Below are positions 49,380 to 57,268 of a stretch of DNA of 64,000 bases, piece by piece. Source of the stretch: Pseudomonadota bacterium (GTDB lineage: Bacteria; Pseudomonadota; Gammaproteobacteria; Burkholderiales; REEB80). Numbering within the stretch: the first letter of the stretch is position 1; each line of letters starts with the position of its first letter. The position numbers and the translations under genes are program-made. The notes under the pieces are model-generated. The model was not told where the DNA came from and made no database searches. It was given only the letters and a program-made list of their open reading frames with translations. The stretch is taken from NCBI GenBank assembly GCA_018971485.1, contig JAGXAQ010000001.1, positions 257,371-321,370 on the forward strand, given 5' to 3'.

Positions 49380-50318
49380 ATGATTATGGATGCAGGCCAG
49401 CAAAAAGGGCAGGCTAAAACTTCTCGAATCCCCATCAAGGTTGTGGCCCAGCCTGCATTAAAAAAACCGGACTGGATACGGGCCCGTTCTCCAAACAGTC
49501 CGGAAGTGGTTTTGTTGAAATCAGTCTTGCGTGAACATCAGCTTCATACAGTTTGCGAAGAGGCCTCCTGCCCGAATATTGGGGAATGCTTCCGGCATGG
49601 TACAGCCACATTCATGATACTGGGTGCCCTGTGCACCCGTAGATGCCCTTTTTGTGATGTGGGCCATGGTCGACCTTTGCCTCCAGATGATGCAGAACCT
49701 GTACATCTGGCCCAAACTATTTCGGCCATGAAACTTAAGTATGTGGTGATTACGAGTGTGGACAGGGATGATTTGCGTGATGGCGGTGCTGCACATTTTG
49801 TTAAATGTATTGAAGCAGTTAGATCTAAATCTCCGGAGACCCGGATTGAAATATTGACCCCGGATTTTCGTGGACGGCTGGATATTGCCCTAGAGATCCT
49901 TGAGTGTGCTTTACCTGATGTGATGAACCATAACCTGGAGACAGTGCCAAGATTGTACAAGATGGCCCGGCCTGGTTCGGATTATCATCATTCTCTTCAG
50001 CTTTTAAAACGTTTCAAGCAGAAACATCCTGCTTTACTTACAAAATCAGGATTGATGGTGGGTCTGGGAGAAACAAATGAGGAAATTTATGCCGTGATGG
50101 AAGATCTTAGAGCTCACGGTGTTGATATGTTGACTGTCGGTCAATATCTGCAGCCAGGGCCCCATCATTTGCCTGTTACTCGATATGTTTCTCCTGAAGA
50201 ATTCAAGGAGTTTGAAATTGCAGCCCGGACTATGGGGTTTTTAAATGCGGCCTGTGGTCCAATGGTGCGTTCCAGTTATCATGCCGATACTCAGGCTTCA
50301 GGTATAGGTGTGCCTTGA
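49380..50318 (+). CDS. lipA: Lipoyl synthase
   Basis: LipA is a radical-SAM enzyme that inserts two sulfurs into protein-bound octanoyl chains. The 312-residue protein carries both clusters: the auxiliary cysteines in [12 protein letters not shown] near residue 60, and the radical-SAM CxxxCxxC in [14 protein letters not shown] near residue 87. [19 protein letters not shown] and the C-terminal [11 protein letters not shown] complete the pattern. AAGGA lies 9 nt before the ATG at 49380. It is the last gene of the mreB-to-lipA run and is followed by a decayed IS200 element. Confidence 0.96.
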   Translation: MIMDAGQQKGQAKTSRIPIKVVAQPALKKPDWIRARSPNSPEVVLLKSVLREHQLHTVCEEASCPNIGECFRHGTATFMILGALCTRRCPFCDVGHGRPLPPDDAEPVHLAQTISAMKLKYVVITSVDRDDLRDGGAAHFVKCIEAVRSKSPETRIEILTPDFRGRLDIALEILECALPDVMNHNLETVPRLYKMARPGSDYHHSLQLLKRFKQKHPALLTKSGLMVGLGETNEEIYAVMEDLRAHGVDMLTVGQYLQPGPHHLPVTRYVSPEEFKEFEIAARTMGFLNAACGPMVRSSYHADTQASGIGVP

Positions 50319-50887
50319 TTAGGCTTGGAATGAGGATAATTTCTGCAAGGGAGCCGTCTTAAGAATAAATTCATGGGTTGAGCCCAGAATATTGGGGGGA
50401 AGTCATGGAGAATTTTCGTGGCAGGATAAGTACATCATAGTATTGATGCTGGAATCCATCTGTCGGGGCACGGCGGTAAAATGGGAGTGTGAGGTGCCGG
50501 AATTCAATGGTGAGGCGGATCATGTGTATCTGCTCCGGGCCTTGACGCCGAAAGCGCCCTCATTGGCATTTGTGGACAACCTCAAAATGGTCCCGGTTGC
50601 TGCGCAAGGAGTTCTCCAATCACCTGAAACGGTATTATTGGAGTAAGCCGGTGTTCTGGAGTCGCCGTTATTGTATTCTCACCGTTGGCGGTGCACCATT
50701 TGCCCGTGCTCAAACAATACTTTGAGCAGCAGGGAAACCGGAATGATTACCCTCTGGGCGATAGCACCGCCTCACAACCCCCTGGAATTATGCGGTTACA
50801 GGCAAAGCACTGCGGCGCTTACTGGGTAGAATCTGGGACAAGAGGTATAAGGGGTATATAGGAAAAGGGAAAGGATTTAGACTGGTT
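50319..50887. other. 569-bp gap after lipA holding a decayed insertion element
   Basis: No intact gene is present. The middle (about 50437-50741) is a broken IS200-type transposase described separately. The first 118 bp show nothing recognisable. The last 146 bp, up to the NodJ-like stop, show no clear IS end, although CCCCTGGAATTATGCGG near 50779 could be a remnant of a subterminal palindrome. No convincing terminator is seen for lipA. Confidence 0.55.
50437..50741 (+). pseudogene. Frameshifted IS200/IS605-type transposase (TnpA) remnant
   Basis: Three frames read end to end reproduce a Y1-type TnpA. The first (to about 50590) has CRGTAVKWECEVPEFNGEADHVYLL and FVDNLKMV, here named by position and key words. 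The second (about 50597-50705) has LRKEFSNHLKRYYW, KPVFWSRRYC and LTVGGAP. The third (about 50706-50741) has VLKQYFEQQGNR. Two shifts are needed, the first looking like a 2-nt loss near 50590. The HUH metal motif is damaged (HVY instead of HVH at 50521-50529). The first ~45 residues and the usual ends are not recognisable, so the element is dead. Confidence 0.78.
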
Positions 50888-51658
50888 TTATTGCTTGAAT
50901 CGTTTTTCGATAAGATTGATAGCTAAACAGAGGCCGATTAATCCATAGCAGGTTAAAACTGCGACATGAGTAAAAAGGTGGGAAGGAATTTTTCCTAAAA
51001 CCAGGGGGCGCGCAAGTTCAATGGCATGGCTAAGGGGAAGTAGGGCTGATATATGCTGGAGTAATGCCGGGAGTTCTGAGCTGGGGAAAAAAACTCCGCA
51101 TAAAAGTGTCATTGGCGTAATAGCCAGACTAAAGTAGTACATAAAAAAGTCATAGTTTGGGGCCAGGGCAGTCATCACCAGAGCCATACCCGTAAAGCAG
51201 GCACCAATAAGGCCTGCGAGGGGGATCAGCCAGATTAGCATAATATTGTGCGCGATGCCGAGTATCAGAATGGCCATGAGAATGGCTATCCCGGATAACA
51301 TGCTTTTTGTAATCGACCAGGTAAATTCTCCAATGATAATATCATCCAGGGTTACAGGTGTGTTAAGTATGGCATCCCATGTCCTTTGGATTTGCATTCG
51401 TGAAAAGGCAGAATAAAGACTTTCAAACGTGGCGCTGTTCATGGTGGCATAGCATAGTGTTCCTGCAGCTAGAAAGGTAATATAAGGAATGCCATTAATT
51501 TTTGGAAGAAGATGGCCCAGACCAAATCCCAAGGCAAGCATGTAAAACATGGGATCAGCAAGGTTACCGAGCATTGATGGGATTGCCAGCTTGCGCCAGA
51601 CCAGGAGGTTGCGACGCCAGATGGGTATGAATCTTAAGCTCGGTTGAGGCAGGCGCAT
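50888..51658 (-). CDS. NodJ-like ABC-2 type transporter permease
   Basis: The 256-residue membrane protein has about six transmembrane segments of the ABC-2 family. It shows the NodJ-type N-terminus WRRNLLVWRKLAIPSMLGNL, DPMFYMLALGFGLG, the FSRMQIQRTWDAILNTPV coupling loop, and LLCGVFFPSSELPALLQ near residue 190. NodJ in rhizobia helps export lipochitin oligosaccharides, but relatives in free-living proteobacteria have unknown cargo, so no substrate is claimed. It lies 5 bp after the NodI-like ATPase and is the last gene of a leftward four-gene set. Confidence 0.88.
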   Translation of the reverse strand: MRLPQPSLRFIPIWRRNLLVWRKLAIPSMLGNLADPMFYMLALGFGLGHLLPKINGIPYITFLAAGTLCYATMNSATFESLYSAFSRMQIQRTWDAILNTPVTLDDIIIGEFTWSITKSMLSGIAILMAILILGIAHNIMLIWLIPLAGLIGACFTGMALVMTALAPNYDFFMYYFSLAITPMTLLCGVFFPSSELPALLQHISALLPLSHAIELARPLVLGKIPSHLFTHVAVLTCYGLIGLCLAINLIEKRFKQ

Positions 51659-51663
51659 ATTTT

Positions 51664-52575
51664 TTAGTCTCTTAGTTCTCGACCTGTTAGCTTGATAAAT
51701 ACATCTTCCAGATTGGCAGGGCGATGCAGATAACGGATCTCTGGATGGATTTCAAGAAGCTGTATGAGCAATTCAGGTGTATGCATATAGCAAAATAAGG
51801 TTTCACCTGCTTCTTCCATGCGGTCGCAATAGGCTTGCTTATGAAGCGCCTCTTGAACGGTGTCGGCATGGCTGATGATTTCAATGACATGGGGCTCGAT
51901 ATATTCAGAGATCAGGTTTTCTGGGGTTCCCTGGGCAATATGTCGCCCCCCATCCAGAATAGTCAGGCGATCGCATAGACGCTCGGCCTCTTCCATGAAA
52001 TGTGTAGTAAGAAGGATGGTTTTGCCTTGTTGGGCCAGATTCCTCAGCCTTTGCCAAATCATGTGTCTTGCCTGGGGATCAAGGCCCGTGGTGGGTTCAT
52101 CCAGGATGAGCAGATCAGGATCGTTAATAAGCGCGCGGGCAAGGGTAAGCCGACGCTTCATTCCACCCGACAGCGAGGCGATGGGTGAATGTGCTTTATG
52201 AGACAGTTCGGCAAAATCGAGCAGATGAGGGATTTTTGCCTGGAGTGTTTTCTTGTCCATTCCAAAATAACGCCCATAGACAGCCAGGTTCTCCGTGACT
52301 GTAAAATCCGGGTCAAGGTTGTCGATTTGGGGCACTACACCGATATGCATGCGGGATTGTCTGGCTCTTGATGGGATTGGTTCATTGTGAATAGTGATAT
52401 GACCCGAATCAGCTGTTATTCGACCAAGAAGCAGATTGAGGGTTGTTGTTTTTCCAGCCCCGTTTGGACCGAGCAGGCCAAAACACTCGCCGCGCTCAAT
52501 GGTGAGATCAAGTCCGTTAACAGCCGTGTAGCCGCCATATTTCTTGGTTAGGCCGCGAACGTGGACAGTTGGCAT
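51664..52575 (-). CDS. NodI-like ABC transporter ATP-binding protein
   Basis: The 303-residue ATPase has Walker A LLGPNGAGKTTTL near residue 36, Q-loop VVPQIDNLDPDFTV, the LSGGMKRRLTLARALI signature near residue 140, Walker B LLILDEPTTGLDP and the H-loop TTHFMEEAERLCDRL. The DLDPDFTVTENL segment and the C-terminal DVFIKLTGRELRD are typical of the NodI/DrrA group, which pairs with ABC-2 permeases. It overlaps the preceding hydrolase gene by 28 nt and precedes its permease by 5 bp. Confidence 0.92.
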   Translation of the reverse strand: MPTVHVRGLTKKYGGYTAVNGLDLTIERGECFGLLGPNGAGKTTTLNLLLGRITADSGHITIHNEPIPSRARQSRMHIGVVPQIDNLDPDFTVTENLAVYGRYFGMDKKTLQAKIPHLLDFAELSHKAHSPIASLSGGMKRRLTLARALINDPDLLILDEPTTGLDPQARHMIWQRLRNLAQQGKTILLTTHFMEEAERLCDRLTILDGGRHIAQGTPENLISEYIEPHVIEIISHADTVQEALHKQAYCDRMEEAGETLFCYMHTPELLIQLLEIHPEIRYLHRPANLEDVFIKLTGRELRD

Positions 52576-53171
52576 GTTTTTATAAATACCTGTTTTAAGG
52601 TATCAAGGCTCTGATTAAAAAAATGGTCCGCACCTTCTACAGAATGTACCGGGATATGAAACCGCTTTGCCCAGGCTTCGGTTTGTTCAATTGGTACAAG
52701 TTCATCGTTGGAACCATGAATGATAATGGTATCGGAGGGCACTTCTGGAAAATCAAACATGTTGATTGCCGGAGCAACCAGTACAAGTTTGTCAGCGTGC
52801 AAGGTTTTATTAGCCATGCTTTGCACAAATGCTCCGAAGGAAAATCCAATTAATAGGGTAGGTAAATCGGGTTGAGGATATTTCTCACGTATGAATTCCA
52901 TGGCGGATAGAACATCTTCTACTTCTCCTTTTCCTCCATCAAATTGACCGGCGCTGTCTCCAACTCCGCGGAAATTCAGTCGTACAGCTACATGGCCATG
53001 TTCAGCCAGGGTCTTTGCGAGTATCTCAACCACCTTGTTATCAAGGGATCCTCCATACAACGAATGAGGATGAGCCACCAAGGCTAATCCTAAGCGTGGT
53101 TCCATTGGGTCGAGTCCTATGGTTTCCAGCGGGCCGCATGGTCCAGGTATTTTCAGGCGATATTTGGTCAA
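52548..53171 (-). CDS. Alpha/beta hydrolase (COG2945-like)
   Basis: The 207-residue protein is a small single-domain alpha/beta hydrolase. It has the oxyanion region VAHPHSLYGGSLDNKVV near residue 35, RLNFRGVGDSAGQFDGG near residue 64, the nucleophile elbow GFSFGAF near residue 108, the acid region HGSNDELVP and the catalytic histidine in GADHFFNQSL. Substrate is unknown. The start is a TTG at 53171 that overlaps the ferredoxin stop by 4 nt. Its own end overlaps the NodI-like gene by 28 nt, so coupled translation with both neighbours is likely. Confidence 0.85.
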   Translation of the reverse strand: MTKYRLKIPGPCGPLETIGLDPMEPRLGLALVAHPHSLYGGSLDNKVVEILAKTLAEHGHVAVRLNFRGVGDSAGQFDGGKGEVEDVLSAMEFIREKYPQPDLPTLLIGFSFGAFVQSMANKTLHADKLVLVAPAINMFDFPEVPSDTIIIHGSNDELVPIEQTEAWAKRFHIPVHSVEGADHFFNQSLDTLKQVFIKTCQLSTFAA

Positions 53172-53476
53172 ATGATCAATCTTTCGACGATTCGGCCATG
53201 CTGCAGATGTTCACGAATGATTTCATCAATATCCGACTCATCCACATAAGTGTACCAAATCCCTTCAGGATAAATGACAAGAGTGGGCCCCTCACTACAT
53301 CGGTCAAGGCAGCCTGCACTGTTAATTCGTATTTTTCCTTGGCCTGATAGGCCAAGTTCCTTGACTCTGGCCTTGGTATATTCCCTTATCCTGTTTGCTC
53401 CGGAAAGAGCACAGCAAGGCTCGTTATTGTCTCGCTGGTTCGTGCAGAAAAAAACATGCCGTTCGAAATAGTTCAT
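53168..53476 (-). CDS. Thioredoxin-like [2Fe-2S] ferredoxin
   Basis: The 102-residue protein belongs to the thioredoxin-fold [2Fe-2S] ferredoxins (COG3411). It begins MNYFERHVFFCTNQRD, with likely ligands C11, C21 or C22, C56 and C60, and shows the AGCLDRCSEGPTLVIYPEG pattern and a WYTYV strand. The electron partner is unknown. The frame reaches 53515, and ATGs at 53494 and 53476 are possible. 53476 gives the family N-terminus, though its Shine-Dalgarno sequence is weak. It is first in the leftward ferredoxin-hydrolase-ATPase-permease set and overlaps the hydrolase by 4 nt. Confidence 0.87.
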   Translation of the reverse strand: MNYFERHVFFCTNQRDNNEPCCALSGANRIREYTKARVKELGLSGQGKIRINSAGCLDRCSEGPTLVIYPEGIWYTYVDESDIDEIIREHLQHGRIVERLII

Positions 53477-53605
53477 GTTTGTGACTCGGTACATAACCTG
53501 ATAATTATACCCCAAGGAAGACCTTACCCCAAAACCGTCATGTGTTGGGAGCCAGGTTCCTCGTATATGGTAAAGTCACAGCCCTGTTGAAAGAATTGCG
53601 GACAT

Positions 53606-53628
53606 AAAACAGGCCTGCCTCTGCAGGC
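53606..53628 (-). terminator. Rho-independent terminator after the pyr/DUF6494 unit
   Basis: Read leftward, GCCTGC (53628-53623), loop AGAG and GCAGGC (53618-53613) form a 6-bp GC-rich stem. Three bases later comes TTTT (53609-53606). It lies 65 bp beyond the DUF6494 stop and before the ferredoxin operon, so it would separate the two leftward units. The rest of the 217-bp gap, up to the ferredoxin ATG, shows no gene. Confidence 0.6.
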
Positions 53629-53693
53629 TGAGCAGATGCATCAAGCTATCGGGAGCCGATTGAGCTTCTGGTTTTCCAGTCTGGATGCCAGAT

Positions 53694-53900
53694 CTAATCC
53701 AGTCTGATGTTATCTTCGAAACTTAATGGCTTAGACATGCCTTCGAATGTTAGGGTCATTTTTATGGGCAAGGTTTCGTTGCCATGAAGTTTCCCGTTGG
53801 CCAGTCCTGCAGCAACAGTCTCTTCGATTTGACGTTGTGAATGAACGCCTACTTTCTTCAGAAAGCCGCGGACACTCATATTGAAGGTATCTTCATTCAT
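53694..53900 (-). CDS. DUF6494-like small protein
   Basis: This 68-residue protein starts MNEDTFNMSVRGFLKKVGV, then HSQRQIEETVAAGLANGKL and NETLPIKMTLTFEG, a pattern that recalls the DUF6494 family of short proteobacterial proteins. No function is known. It has a strong ribosome-binding site (GGAGGTGA ending 3 nt before the ATG) and lies 13 bp after pyrC'. It is probably the last gene of the tonB-yqgE-ruvX-pyrB-pyrC' series. Confidence 0.75.
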   Translation of the reverse strand: MNEDTFNMSVRGFLKKVGVHSQRQIEETVAAGLANGKLHGNETLPIKMTLTFEGMSKPLSFEDNIRLD

Positions 53901-53913
53901 GATTCACCTCCGT

Positions 53914-55188
53914 TCAAGTTTCGTAAACGACAGCACCTTCCATCAGTGTATACATTACGCGTCCTTTCATGTCCATGTCCAGAAAAGGTGTATTTTTACT
54001 TTGGCTGATTAAGGTTTCAGGTGTAACCCGCCAGGATTGTTCCGGATCAAAGATGCAGATATCCGCTGGTTCTCCCACATCCAGAGAGCCCGCCTTAATC
54101 CCGAGTATCTTGGCAGGGGTTTGCGTAATCAGGCGAAGTGCATCGACCAGCTTTATCTCCTCCTCCCTGGCCCACTTCAGGGTAAGAGGTAACAGGAGTT
54201 CAAGACCGGTCGCCCCTGGTTCTGATTGACTAAAGGGAAGAAGCTTGGCGTCTTCATCCACTGGCGTGTGATCAGAACATATGGCATCAATCTCTCCACT
54301 GGCAAGTCCGGCCCGAATCGCATTGCGATCCGTCTGGCTTCTTAAGGGAGGTGCCAGATGAAAATGGGAGTCAAAATTACCAATATCCTGCTCAGAAAGA
54401 TGAACATGCTGACTAGATACGTCACAAGTAATGGCTAGGCCCTCTTCCCGTGCTTGTTGGATAATCTGGATACCAGAAGCAGTGGATAGCCGGCAGATAT
54501 GCAGTTTCACCCCGGTTTCCCGGGCAAGGCTGATAAGTGTAGTTAGTGCAATGGTTTCAGCCAGGGATGGAATGGCTGGCAACCCGAGCCTTGTGGCAAT
54601 TTCGCCGTCATGAGCCACTCCCCCTTCTCCCAGATAGGCGTCCTGGGGCCGAAGCCATACGGTAAAATTATAGGTGGCTGCATATTGCATGGCCCGATAA
54701 ATGACTCGGGTATTGATGAATGGGGCATCGGCATGTGAGAAGGCGATGCAACCTGCATCCGAAAGTTCGGCCATTTCAGTCAGTGCTTCACCTTTTAGTC
54801 CGACAGTCAATGCTCCTACCGGATAAACATGTGCCTGATTCAGGGTTCTTGCTCGATGTTTGAGCATTTCTACAAGGCCAGGCTCGTCTAGTACGGGGTC
54901 TGTGTCTGGTGGGCAGGCGATACTGGTTACGCCTCCGGCAACAGCAGCATAGAGCTCGCTTTCCAGGGTTGCCTTGTACTCATACCCCGGCTCCCTCAGG
55001 CGAGCAGATAGATCAATGAGTCCAGGACAGACAATGTAGCCTTCAGCATTAATGGTTCGATCGGGTATAAACCCTGGCGGACATACGCCAATTGCTACAA
55101 TCTCGCCGTGACTGATATAGAGATCATCTATAGCGTCGTGCTGGGTTGCAGGATTAATGATGCGGCCCTTTTTAATCTGGATATGCAT
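53914..55188 (-). CDS. pyrX: Dihydroorotase-like protein without metal ligands (PyrC'/PyrX)
   Basis: The 424-residue protein has the class I dihydroorotase fold, with GYIVCPGLIDLSARLREPG, GGVTSIACPPDTDPVLD, SDHTPVDEDAK and GATGLELLLPL. Key zinc residues are missing: the usual HxH after GLID is S61-A-R63, and the usual histidine in HICH is R233 (ICRLST). Known relatives in pseudomonads (PyrC') are inactive subunits that hold aspartate transcarbamoylase together, which fits the one-base overlap with pyrB. A working dihydroorotase should be encoded elsewhere. GenBank-style annotation often calls such genes pyrC. Confidence 0.88.
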   Translation of the reverse strand: MHIQIKKGRIINPATQHDAIDDLYISHGEIVAIGVCPPGFIPDRTINAEGYIVCPGLIDLSARLREPGYEYKATLESELYAAVAGGVTSIACPPDTDPVLDEPGLVEMLKHRARTLNQAHVYPVGALTVGLKGEALTEMAELSDAGCIAFSHADAPFINTRVIYRAMQYAATYNFTVWLRPQDAYLGEGGVAHDGEIATRLGLPAIPSLAETIALTTLISLARETGVKLHICRLSTASGIQIIQQAREEGLAITCDVSSQHVHLSEQDIGNFDSHFHLAPPLRSQTDRNAIRAGLASGEIDAICSDHTPVDEDAKLLPFSQSEPGATGLELLLPLTLKWAREEEIKLVDALRLITQTPAKILGIKAGSLDVGEPADICIFDPEQSWRVTPETLISQSKNTPFLDMDMKGRVMYTLMEGAVVYET

Positions 55189-56141
55189 CAGTCTTCTTTC
55201 ATCAGGATAGACATGACGGCCATGCGTATGGCGATGCCGAAGGTCACTTGAGACAGGATGACGGAGTGAGGGCCATCAGCCACTGCTGAGTCAATTTCGA
55301 TACCCCGGTTCATGGGACCAGGATGCATGACGAGAACATCGGGATGAGCCAGGCGGAGTTTTTCGGATGTCAGGCCATAGGATTTGAAGTATTCCTGGGG
55401 GCTTGGAAGCAAGGATCCACTCATTCTTTCATTCTGTAGCCGCAAGATGATGATGACGTCGACATCGCGTAGACCTTTTGCCATATCGTGAAAAACTTTG
55501 ACACCTAGAAGTTCTATGCCTTTGGGGAGCAGGGTATAGGGGGCGATAACGCGTACTTCGGCTATTCCCATGGCATTTAAAGCGTGAATATCGGAGCGGG
55601 CTACCCTTGAATGCAGGATGTCGCCTACAATGGCTACTCGCAGCCGACTTAGATCAGGCCGGAAGTAACGAATGGTAAATAAATCGAGAAGGGCTTGAGT
55701 AGGATGAGCATGTCGCCCATCTCCAGCATTGATAACCTTGATATGCGGGGCTACATGGCGGGCAATCAGGTGAGCCGCGCCGCTTTCGTTATGCCGGACA
55801 ATAAACATGGCCGCTTGCATGGAAACGAGGTTGTCGACTGTATCGAGCAGGGTTTCACCCTTGGACTGGCTTGATGTATTAATATTTAAATTGATGACAT
55901 CGGCCGATAGCCGCTTTGCGGCAATTTCGAAAGTGGTTCGTGTCCGGGTGCTGTTTTCGAAGAAAAGGTTAAAGACCGCTTTTCCAGACAGCAGGGGAAC
56001 TTTCTGGATTTCATGTGTTTTTGGATCGATGAACCGGTTGGCGGTATCCAGAATGTTAAGAATGGTATCGCTGGGTAGGCCCTCTATGGTCAGCAGATGA
56101 CGTAACCTGCCTTCTTTCGTCAGTTGAAGATTAGTTTGCAT
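55188..56141 (-). CDS. pyrB: Aspartate carbamoyltransferase catalytic subunit
   Basis: PyrB makes carbamoyl aspartate in pyrimidine synthesis. The 317-residue protein has the carbamoyl-phosphate loop [15 protein letters not shown] near residue 60, [23 protein letters not shown]-type and [21 protein letters not shown] segments, and [15 protein letters not shown] near the C-terminus. No regulatory PyrI gene is adjacent; instead pyrC' follows with a 1-nt overlap, the arrangement of class A ATCases. The nearest ribosome-binding sequence (AAGGAG) lies 25 nt upstream inside a small hairpin. Confidence 0.95.
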   Translation of the reverse strand: MQTNLQLTKEGRLRHLLTIEGLPSDTILNILDTANRFIDPKTHEIQKVPLLSGKAVFNLFFENSTRTRTTFEIAAKRLSADVINLNINTSSQSKGETLLDTVDNLVSMQAAMFIVRHNESGAAHLIARHVAPHIKVINAGDGRHAHPTQALLDLFTIRYFRPDLSRLRVAIVGDILHSRVARSDIHALNAMGIAEVRVIAPYTLLPKGIELLGVKVFHDMAKGLRDVDVIIILRLQNERMSGSLLPSPQEYFKSYGLTSEKLRLAHPDVLVMHPGPMNRGIEIDSAVADGPHSVILSQVTFGIAIRMAVMSILMKED

Positions 56142-56163
56142 TCTGGATTGGCCCGTTGATTCA

Positions 56164-56184
56164 TGTCTCCTTGAGACGTTTTTT
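56164..56184. promoter_or_regulatory. Hairpin covering an AAGGAG between ruvX and pyrB
   Basis: GTCTC (56165-56169), loop CTT and GAGAC (56173-56177) form a perfect 5-bp stem, with a T run at 56179-56184 on the rightward strand. Read leftward the stem contains AAGGAG (56172-56167), 2 nt before an ATG at 56164. That ATG opens a 14-codon frame that ends inside pyrB. It may be a translational control element or a weak rightward terminator. Confidence 0.35.
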
Positions 56185-56191
56185 AAGGCAA

Positions 56192-56650
56192 TTATACATG
56201 TGAGTCGGGATTTATGCTCTGAAGATGGTTAAAAAATCCCTGAAGGATAATCTGGGCCGCTGCCTGGTCAACAGCCATCTTATGCCGGACACCAAAAACG
56301 CCCTCCTGATGCAGGTGGTGTGTTGCTTCTACAGAGGTTAACATCTCATTTTCCATAAAGCAGGGCAAATTGAATCGGCCATTGAGCTGATTGGCGAATT
56401 TTCTGGCCTTCTGGGTCATGTCGTGTTCATGTCCATCAGTATGCAAAGGTAAGCCTACTACGAAAATGACGGGCCGCCATTGTTCTACCAGAGGAGTGAT
56501 TGCATTGAAACGTTCCTGGCGTGTCGCTGCCATCACCGTGGTAAGGGGATGTGCAATCCGGACGTCAAGATCCCCGACTGCTATGCCCGTTCGCTTCTCG
56601 CCGAAATCGAATCCAAGAACGCATCCTTTCTGAGGAACAGGTTTAGCCAT
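56192..56650 (-). CDS. ruvX: RuvX/YqgF-type Holliday-junction resolvase-like protein
   Basis: YqgF/RuvX is an RNase H-fold nuclease; in E. coli it is needed for pre-16S rRNA processing. From the ATG at 56650 the protein has 152 residues, with [15 protein letters not shown] near the N-terminus, [17 protein letters not shown] and the late acidic helix [10 protein letters not shown]. Earlier in-frame starts (56659, 56683) would lie deeper inside yqgE and add residues atypical of the family. It overlaps yqgE, its usual partner, by 8 nt. Confidence 0.92.
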   Translation of the reverse strand: MAKPVPQKGCVLGFDFGEKRTGIAVGDLDVRIAHPLTTVMAATRQERFNAITPLVEQWRPVIFVVGLPLHTDGHEHDMTQKARKFANQLNGRFNLPCFMENEMLTSVEATHHLHQEGVFGVRHKMAVDQAAAQIILQGFFNHLQSINPDSHV

Positions 56651-57206
56651 GTCCGGCATCTTCGGCGAGATTGGCAGGGTCAATGCCTAAATGAGTCATG
56701 GCTGCCCTGAACCTGGCCTCTGTGGGCAGATCAAAAATGATGCTTGGTACTGCCTGGACGCTGAGCCAGGCATTTTCTGCCAATTCCTGTTCAAGTTGCC
56801 CTGCTGCCCATCCACTAAACCCCAGACTGACCAGGAATTGTCCATTGTAGGTATTCTGTGCAATGTCACTAAGAATATCTTGAGAGGAAGTCAGGGCCAT
56901 TTCATCACCAATTTTTAAAGTGGACATCCAGGATCCTGCCGGTCGATGAAGAACATAGCCATGATCCATGTTGACTGGCCCACCGAGGAATACAGGCTGG
57001 TTGATAAGCTCAGGGCTGATATGGGTTTGGCCCGCATGCTCCAGAAGCGTTTTAAGGGTCATTTCAAGAGGCCGGTTAATCATGATTCCTAAGGCACCTT
57101 GTTCACTGTGATCGCAGATATAGACCAATGAACGGCCAAACATGGGATCGTTGGCCATTCCAGGCATGCTGATGAGAAAATGATCGGTTAGGTTGGTGTC
57201 GAGCAT
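56643..57206 (-). CDS. yqgE: YqgE/AlgH family protein (UPF0301)
   Basis: The 187-residue protein has the UPF0301 marks: LTDHFLISMPGMANDPMFGRSLVYIC near the start, GALGIMINRPLEMTL, VFLGGPVNMDHGYVLH, and VSLGFSGWAAGQLEQEL near residue 132 with ENAWL after it. Function is unclear, although AlgH has been linked to alginate regulation in Pseudomonas. It precedes ruvX, a pairing seen across proteobacteria, and follows tonB by 62 bp. Confidence 0.94.
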   Translation of the reverse strand: MLDTNLTDHFLISMPGMANDPMFGRSLVYICDHSEQGALGIMINRPLEMTLKTLLEHAGQTHISPELINQPVFLGGPVNMDHGYVLHRPAGSWMSTLKIGDEMALTSSQDILSDIAQNTYNGQFLVSLGFSGWAAGQLEQELAENAWLSVQAVPSIIFDLPTEARFRAAMTHLGIDPANLAEDAGHG

Positions 57207-57268
57207 GAGTTCATCGTAGATCGATTTGCGACTTCAATCCAGTTCTCAATAAAAGATTCTGGAGAAAT

